Origin: Methylococcaceae bacterium | Lineage (GTDB): Bacteria > Pseudomonadota > Gammaproteobacteria > Methylococcales > Methylomonadaceae | Reading direction: 5' to 3' | DNA length: 10,775 nucleotides | NCBI GenBank assembly: GCA_013138855.1 | Contig: WTBX01000041.1 | Location: 1-10,775 of the forward strand | Part shown: one piece after another, positions 7,414-10,775 of the stretch | Layout: every line of letters begins with the position of its first letter | Position numbering within the stretch: position 1 is the first letter of the stretch | Translations under genes and position numbers: made by a program | Notes under the pieces: model-generated | What the model saw: only the letters and a program-made list of their open reading frames with translations | What the model was told of the DNA's origin: nothing | Databases searched by the model: none

Positions 7414-8748
7414 ATGGCACGTAGAAGATCACGCAAAAAAAAATTACCTGAAAACCCTGTCAAAGTCACGATAGAATCCCTTGCTCATGATGGTCGCGGG
7501 GTTGCTCATGTTGATGGCAAAGTCGTTTTTATTGATGAAGCTTTACCCAATGAAGAATTAGAGTTTATTTATACCGACAGTCGTAAAGATTTTGCCGAAG
7601 GTAAAGTCGTTAATTTATTGACGCGCTCTGAGCATAGAGTCGAAGCAGAATGTCCGCATTATGGCGTTTGTGGAGGCTGTAGTTTTCAGCATGTCGATTC
7701 TGCCGAGCAAATTCATATTAAACAGGGTTTATTAAATGAACAATTTGCCCGCATCGGTAAAGTCGAAATCCCCCAAATTTGGGAACCCTTAACAGGTGAA
7801 CATTGGGGCTATCGTCGTAAGGCACGAATGGGCGTTAAATATGTGGAGAAGAAAGGTCGCGTTTTAGTTGGTTTTAGAGAAAGGCGCAATCCTTTCTTAG
7901 CAGAAATTGAAAGCTGTAAAGTCATGCACCCAATTGTTGGCACTAAATTAATGGCATTATCAGAGATGATAGGCAAGCTGACCATTAAAGATAAAATTCC
8001 GCAAATAGAAGTGGCGATGGGTGATGAAGATTGCGTACTGGCATTTAGAGTCTTAGAACCTGCGACAGATGAAGATAAAGAAATCATGCGCGAATTTGGG
8101 CATCAGCATAATATCAGTATGTGTTTGCAGTCTAAAGGCCCTGATACGATTAAACCTTTAGACGGTGAACCTGAGATTTTGCCAAAATACGCATTACCAG
8201 AACAAGGGATAGAATTTGTTTTTAAACCTGCGATGTTTACCCAAGTTAATTATGAAATTAATCGCAAAATGGTCACTAGAGCAATTGAAGCTTTAGAATT
8301 ATGCGAGGATGATAATGTGCTTGATTTATTCTGTGGTTTAGGAAATTTCACCTTACCTTTAGCGACCAAAGCAGGACATGTCGTGGGAATTGAAGGTGAC
8401 TTACCGCTGATTAATCATGCCAAAGAAAATGCACGACTCAATAACATCGAAAATGTTGAATTTTATGCCGCTGATTTAACCAAAGATGTAGGTGATTTTG
8501 CGTGGTCTAAGCAAAAATTTAACAAAGTATTATTAGACCCTTCGCGTGCAGGCGCATCAGAAGTGTTACATAATTTAAAAAAATGGAAACCTGAGCGTAT
8601 TGTTTATATTTCGTGTAACCCTTCCACCTTAGCGCGAGACGCAGGTATTCTAGTGAATGAATTAGGCTATAAATTAATTAAAGCGGGGGTGATGGATATG
8701 TTTCCACAGACAGGGCATGTGGAGTCAATTGCTCTATTTGAGAAATAG
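7414..8748 (+). CDS. rlmD: 23S rRNA (uracil-1939-C5)-methyltransferase RlmD
   Basis: RlmD (RumA) uses S-adenosylmethionine to make m5U at position 1939 of 23S rRNA. The 444-residue protein (E. coli: 433) shows a basic N-terminus, a TRAM RNA-binding domain (about 12-70) and the four [4Fe-4S] cysteines C80, C86, C89 (CPHYGVCGGC) and C168 (ESCKV). The Rossmann methyltransferase domain follows, with Q277 in FTQVN, SAM motif DLFCGLGNF (304-312) and LLDPSRAG (373-380). The nucleophile is C401 in SCNPSTLARD and the likely general base is E437 in HVESIALF. All catalytic and cluster ligands are present. The [4Fe-4S] motif and this motif set separate it from RlmC and TrmA. The ATG immediately follows the TAA of the lipoprotein gene (TAAATG). 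GGAAG at 7400-7404, inside that gene, serves as ribosome site, so translation is probably coupled. Confidence 0.95.
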   Translation: MARRRSRKKKLPENPVKVTIESLAHDGRGVAHVDGKVVFIDEALPNEELEFIYTDSRKDFAEGKVVNLLTRSEHRVEAECPHYGVCGGCSFQHVDSAEQIHIKQGLLNEQFARIGKVEIPQIWEPLTGEHWGYRRKARMGVKYVEKKGRVLVGFRERRNPFLAEIESCKVMHPIVGTKLMALSEMIGKLTIKDKIPQIEVAMGDEDCVLAFRVLEPATDEDKEIMREFGHQHNISMCLQSKGPDTIKPLDGEPEILPKYALPEQGIEFVFKPAMFTQVNYEINRKMVTRAIEALELCEDDNVLDLFCGLGNFTLPLATKAGHVVGIEGDLPLINHAKENARLNNIENVEFYAADLTKDVGDFAWSKQKFNKVLLDPSRAGASEVLHNLKKWKPERIVYISCNPSTLARDAGILVNELGYKLIKAGVMDMFPQTGHVESIALFEK

Positions 8749-8758
8749 GTGAAAACAA

Positions 8759-9352
8759 ATGACAGATGATGAATTAAAAGAATTAGTTGCAAGTTTGGCG
8801 GTTTCCCAAAAGGAAACAGGTCATCATATAGCAGGATTGCGTGTTTCACAAAAAGAAACAGACAAGCAGCTAAAAGAAAATAACAAAGAAATAAATAAGC
8901 AACTTAAAGAGCTAGGCAAGCAAATCGGCGGTTTAGGTAAAAAGTTTGGTAGTTTTACCGAAGGGCTGGCTTTGCCTTCTATGCAAAAAATTCTGCAAGA
9001 TAAATTTAAAATGGAAATTATCAGTCCTAGTGTACGGATTCACAAAGCAGGGGCAGATATAGAAATTGATGTGTTAGCGTATGCAAATAGCTCAATTAAT
9101 GAAGTTTATGTGGTTGAAGTAAAAAGTCATCTACGAGAAGACGGTATTACTCAATTACAAAATATTATGCAAAATTTCCGAAAGTTTTTCCCTGAACATA
9201 AAGATAAAAAAGTATTTGGCATCATTGCCGCTGTTGATATGTCAGTGGAATTACAAAACCGAGTCCGTTCTTTAGGTTTTTATACCGCTCAAATTAAAGA
9301 AGATATTTTTTCGCTTGATGTTCCTGATAATTTTATAGCGAAGGCTTATTAG
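8759..9352 (+). CDS. Coiled-coil protein with PD-(D/E)XK nuclease-like domain (DUF3782-like), tandem copy 1
   Basis: Predicted soluble protein of 197 residues. Residues 1-60 are rich in K, E and Q in heptad-like spacing (KETDKQLKENNKEINKQLKE and onward) and should form a coiled coil, probably for oligomerisation. Residues about 64-197 look like a small PD-(D/E)XK fold: E68 in GSFTEGLALPS, D104 in IEIDVLAYAN, E120-V-K122 in VVEVKSHL, then a Gln-rich helix (GITQLQNIM). This arrangement resembles the DUF3782/COG5493-type proteins; the family name is from memory. The N-terminus contains VSQKET twice, 14 residues apart. The ribosome site AGGTG (8747-8751) overlaps the rlmD stop, so it is probably co-transcribed with rlmD. 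The biological role is unknown. Catalytic activity is inferred only from the motif, and no methylase, helicase or other restriction partner is nearby. Confidence 0.8.
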   Translation: MTDDELKELVASLAVSQKETGHHIAGLRVSQKETDKQLKENNKEINKQLKELGKQIGGLGKKFGSFTEGLALPSMQKILQDKFKMEIISPSVRIHKAGADIEIDVLAYANSSINEVYVVEVKSHLREDGITQLQNIMQNFRKFFPEHKDKKVFGIIAAVDMSVELQNRVRSLGFYTAQIKEDIFSLDVPDNFIAKAY

Positions 9353-9373
9353 TTACGTACTTTTAGTAGAGAA

Positions 9374-9406
9374 TTCTAGTTTTCACATTTTATGTAAAAG
9401 CTAGAA
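9374..9406. repeat. Imperfect hairpin between the tandem nuclease-like genes
   Basis: Arms ttctagttttcacat (9374-9388) and atgtaaaagctagaa (9392-9406) pair over 15 positions with one G:U and one C:A mismatch, around a 3-base loop. It lies in the 69-base gap just ahead of the ribosome site of copy 2. There is no following T run, so it may attenuate, stabilise or process the transcript rather than terminate it. Confidence 0.5.
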
Positions 9407-9421
9407 ATAATAGGTAAACAA

Positions 9422-9973
9422 ATGACAGATGATGAATTAAGAGAATTAGTTGCGAGTTTGGCAGTTTCCCAAAGAGAAACAGATAAACAGATTAAAGAAA
9501 ATAGTAAAGAAGTAAATAAGCAGCTGAAGGAATTGGGCAAACAAATTGGCGGGTTAGGTAAAAAATTTGGAAGTTTTACCGAAGGACTAGCTTTGCCTTC
9601 CATGCAAAAAATTCTGCAAGATAAATTTAAAATGGAAATTATCAGCCCTAGCGTGCGTATTCACAAAGCAGGGGCAGATATAGAAATTGATGTATTGGCG
9701 TATGCAAATAGCTCGATTAATGAAGTTTATGTGGTTGAGGTTAAAAGTCATCTGCGCGAAGAAGGGATTACCCAATTACAAAATATTATGCAAAATTTCC
9801 GAAAGTTTTTCCCAGAGCATAAAGATAAAAAAGTATTTGGCATCATTGCAGCCGTTGATATGTCAGTGGAATTACAAAACCGAGTCCGCTCTTTAGGTTT
9901 TTATACCGCTCAAATTAGAGAAGATATTTTTTCGCTTGATGTCCCTGATGATTTCATAGCGAAGGCTTATTAA
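9422..9973 (+). CDS. Coiled-coil protein with PD-(D/E)XK nuclease-like domain (DUF3782-like), tandem copy 2
   Basis: Predicted 183-residue paralogue of the gene just upstream. It keeps the same putative active-site residues (E54, D90, E106 and K108). From the GKKFG segment onward the two proteins differ at only three conservative sites (D128E, K180R, N191D in copy 1 numbering). Its N-terminal coiled coil is 14 residues shorter and has a single VSQRET motif where copy 1 has two VSQKET motifs. The start region is duplicated too: both copies begin MTDDEL behind a TAGGT...ACAAATG context. AGGT near 9413-9416 is the ribosome site. It is likely the last gene of the lipoprotein-rlmD operon, although the 69-base gap with a hairpin could separate it. 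The role is unknown, as for copy 1. It might form homo- or hetero-oligomers with copy 1 through the coiled coil (inference). Confidence 0.8.
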   Translation: MTDDELRELVASLAVSQRETDKQIKENSKEVNKQLKELGKQIGGLGKKFGSFTEGLALPSMQKILQDKFKMEIISPSVRIHKAGADIEIDVLAYANSSINEVYVVEVKSHLREEGITQLQNIMQNFRKFFPEHKDKKVFGIIAAVDMSVELQNRVRSLGFYTAQIREDIFSLDVPDDFIAKAY

Positions 9974-10084
9974 TCCATCTCCACGAAAAATAAAATGTTA
10001 CGAAAAAGTGTGCTATTTAAGGGATAGTTGTCTGTTTTGTAAATGATCTTTCGTGTTTTTCATGGATGACAGGAAACATCCGTT

Positions 10085-10090
10085 TATAAT
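10085..10090 (+). promoter_or_regulatory. Candidate -10 box upstream of the YcxB-like gene
   Basis: TATAAT at 10085-10090 is a perfect -10 hexamer, 104 bases before the preferred ATG at 10194. The -35 region is weak (tggatg at 10063-10068 with a 16-base spacer). It falls inside the longer open frame that begins at GTG 10053, which is one reason to prefer the shorter coding region. Confidence 0.4.
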
Positions 10091-10193
10091 AGAGAAAAAT
10101 AAACAGCTTATCACTAAGACAAGGTGCAAAACCTTACAATATTTGTGCTGTGCTGTTATCTCTCATCAGCCCTTTAACCAAAAAAATAATTAT

Positions 10194-10715
10194 ATGTTTG
10201 AAATTGAATACGAGTTACGCGAAGAGGATTTAGTCCAATTTAATGAAATGCGTTTGAAGAACAATAGCGACATACAGGCAACCTTGCGTAAAAACAGTAT
10301 GTTTGTTCCTGCGGTGATGATGTTTATTGCGATGTTTTATTATTTTTATTATGACGATATGCCTACCACCATTTATGTGACTGTTCTTGCGGTGGGTTGG
10401 GGAATTGTCTCGCCTTACATCATTAAAATGGATATGCGCCGTCAAATTTTAGAGGGTTATAAAAAGGAAGAACGCGAGGCGATTTTAGGCGAGCATAAAT
10501 TAGTCATTGAACAAGATGATTTACTGGATAAAGCACCCGGCGGTAAACATAGAATGCCGTGGGAAGATATGGTGCGTGTCGAATATGTTAAAAACTATGT
10601 GCATATTTACACCGATTTAGACAGTGCGATTATTATTCCTGTCAAAACCCTTATAAAAGGTGATTTAGAAAAATTTGCCGATCAAGCTGACAAAATGATT
10701 GAGCGTTTAAGTTAA
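10194..10715 (+). CDS. YcxB-like domain membrane protein
   Basis: Predicted 173-residue inner-membrane protein. Residues 1-32 are acidic and cytoplasmic (MFEIEYELREEDLVQFNEMR). Two hydrophobic segments follow (about 36-53, FVPAVMMFIAMFYYFYY, and about 58-76) with a very short polar turn between them, then a basic stretch (KMDMRRQ). The C-terminal cytoplasmic half (about 100-155) carries the pattern of the YcxB-like domain: HKLVIEQDDLL, PWEDMVRVEYVKNYVHIYTD and AIIIPVKTL. The family's function is not established. The reading frame extends upstream to GTG 10053, but those 47 extra residues lack compositional sense and cover a perfect TATAAT, so ATG 10194 is chosen although it has no strong ribosome site. 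It is separated by 220 bases from the preceding operon and is probably transcribed alone. Confidence 0.72.
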   Translation: MFEIEYELREEDLVQFNEMRLKNNSDIQATLRKNSMFVPAVMMFIAMFYYFYYDDMPTTIYVTVLAVGWGIVSPYIIKMDMRRQILEGYKKEEREAILGEHKLVIEQDDLLDKAPGGKHRMPWEDMVRVEYVKNYVHIYTDLDSAIIIPVKTLIKGDLEKFADQADKMIERLS

Positions 10716-10741
10716 TTTAAAGCTCCGAGGGTAAGTATTCA

Positions 10742-10775
10742 CCTCCCCCTTTGGAAAAGGGGGATTGAGGGGGAT
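10742..10775. repeat. C-rich/G-rich palindrome with a direct repeat, cut by the window end
   Basis: CCCCCTTT (10745-10752) and AAAGGGGG (10756-10763) form an 8-bp perfect hairpin with a GGA loop. The octamer aGGGGGAT occurs at 10758-10765 and again at 10768-10775. This combination resembles a dispersed intergenic palindromic repeat known from filamentous sulfur bacteria and cyanobacteria (recalled, not searched). It lies 26 bases past the YcxB-like stop and could also weakly terminate transcription, although no T run is visible before the window ends. Confidence 0.6.

Larger units (their letters stand above)
8747..9973 (+). repeat. Tandem gene duplication with shared ribosome site
   Basis: Two direct repeat units (8747-9352 and about 9413-9973) run from the ribosome site to the stop codon. 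By hand count they differ at about 29 of the last roughly 410 bases, almost all at third codon positions. The one large length difference is 42 bases in the coiled-coil region. The spacer between the units is not repeated. Confidence 0.85.

Noticed and set aside
8759..9973. Reading the tandem pair as a toxin-antitoxin or restriction-modification module
   Set aside because: Both proteins are the same family and nearly identical, and neither looks like an antitoxin, methylase or helicase.
9983..10055. Direct repeat ACGAAAAA (9983-9990, 10000-10007) and a distant TTTCGTG (10049-10055)
   Set aside because: The units are short and AT-rich with long spacing; not distinguishable from chance in this composition.
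10053..10193. N-terminal extension of the YcxB-like protein from GTG 10053 or ATG 10062
   Set aside because: The extension resembles translated noncoding DNA and overlaps a perfect TATAAT; the domain begins naturally at ATG 10194.
1..10775. CRISPR arrays, tRNA/rRNA genes, transposases or integrases
   Set aside because: No regularly spaced repeats, cloverleaf or rRNA sequence, or transposase/integrase motif was seen on either strand.

Overview
The window looks like a chromosomal segment of a low-to-moderate GC gammaproteobacterium. The PurH C-terminus, the RlmD and the YdbL-type (DUF1318) lipoprotein all read as gammaproteobacterial. The tandem coiled-coil/PD-(D/E)XK-like proteins and the C-rich/G-rich palindrome at the right edge resemble what is common in filamentous sulfur bacteria (Thiotrichales, Beggiatoa-like). 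That narrower placement is inference from memory, not a search result.

Left edge (1-1296, + strand): the C-terminal four fifths of purH, the bifunctional enzyme for the last two steps of IMP synthesis. It converges on a minus-strand tad (tight adherence) block. A perfect 16-bp-arm palindrome (1311-1343) lies between the two stop codons.

Centre (1356-6510, - strand): in transcription order tadZ, a 604-base gap without a convincing gene, then tightly packed tadA-tadB-tadC. TadA is the secretion ATPase, TadB and TadC are the paired inner-membrane platform proteins, and TadZ is the atypical ParA/MinD-like localisation factor. Pilin, prepilin peptidase, secretin, RcpC and TadD/E/F/G are all absent. 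The block is closed by purH on one side and a divergent gene on the other, so the remaining pilus parts must be encoded elsewhere. TadZ has a degenerate receiver domain and a P-loop lacking the second lysine.

Right half (6826-9973, + strand): an apparent four-gene operon. It starts with a DUF1318 lipoprotein behind an extended -10 promoter. rlmD (23S rRNA m5U1939 methyltransferase) begins at the very next base after the lipoprotein stop. Two tandem, nearly identical copies of a coiled-coil plus PD-(D/E)XK-like nuclease-fold protein follow. They differ by a 14-residue (two-heptad) block in the coiled coil and by mostly silent substitutions, which suggests both copies are kept under protein-level constraint.

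Right edge (10194-10775): a two-TM YcxB-like membrane protein with its own likely promoter, then a CCCCCTTT/AAAGGGGG palindrome followed by a short direct repeat, cut by the window end.

Nothing here amounts to a clearly new defence or mobile system. The most unusual items are the tandem nuclease-like pair with its heptad-phased length change, the stranded tadZABC block, and the TadZ P-loop.
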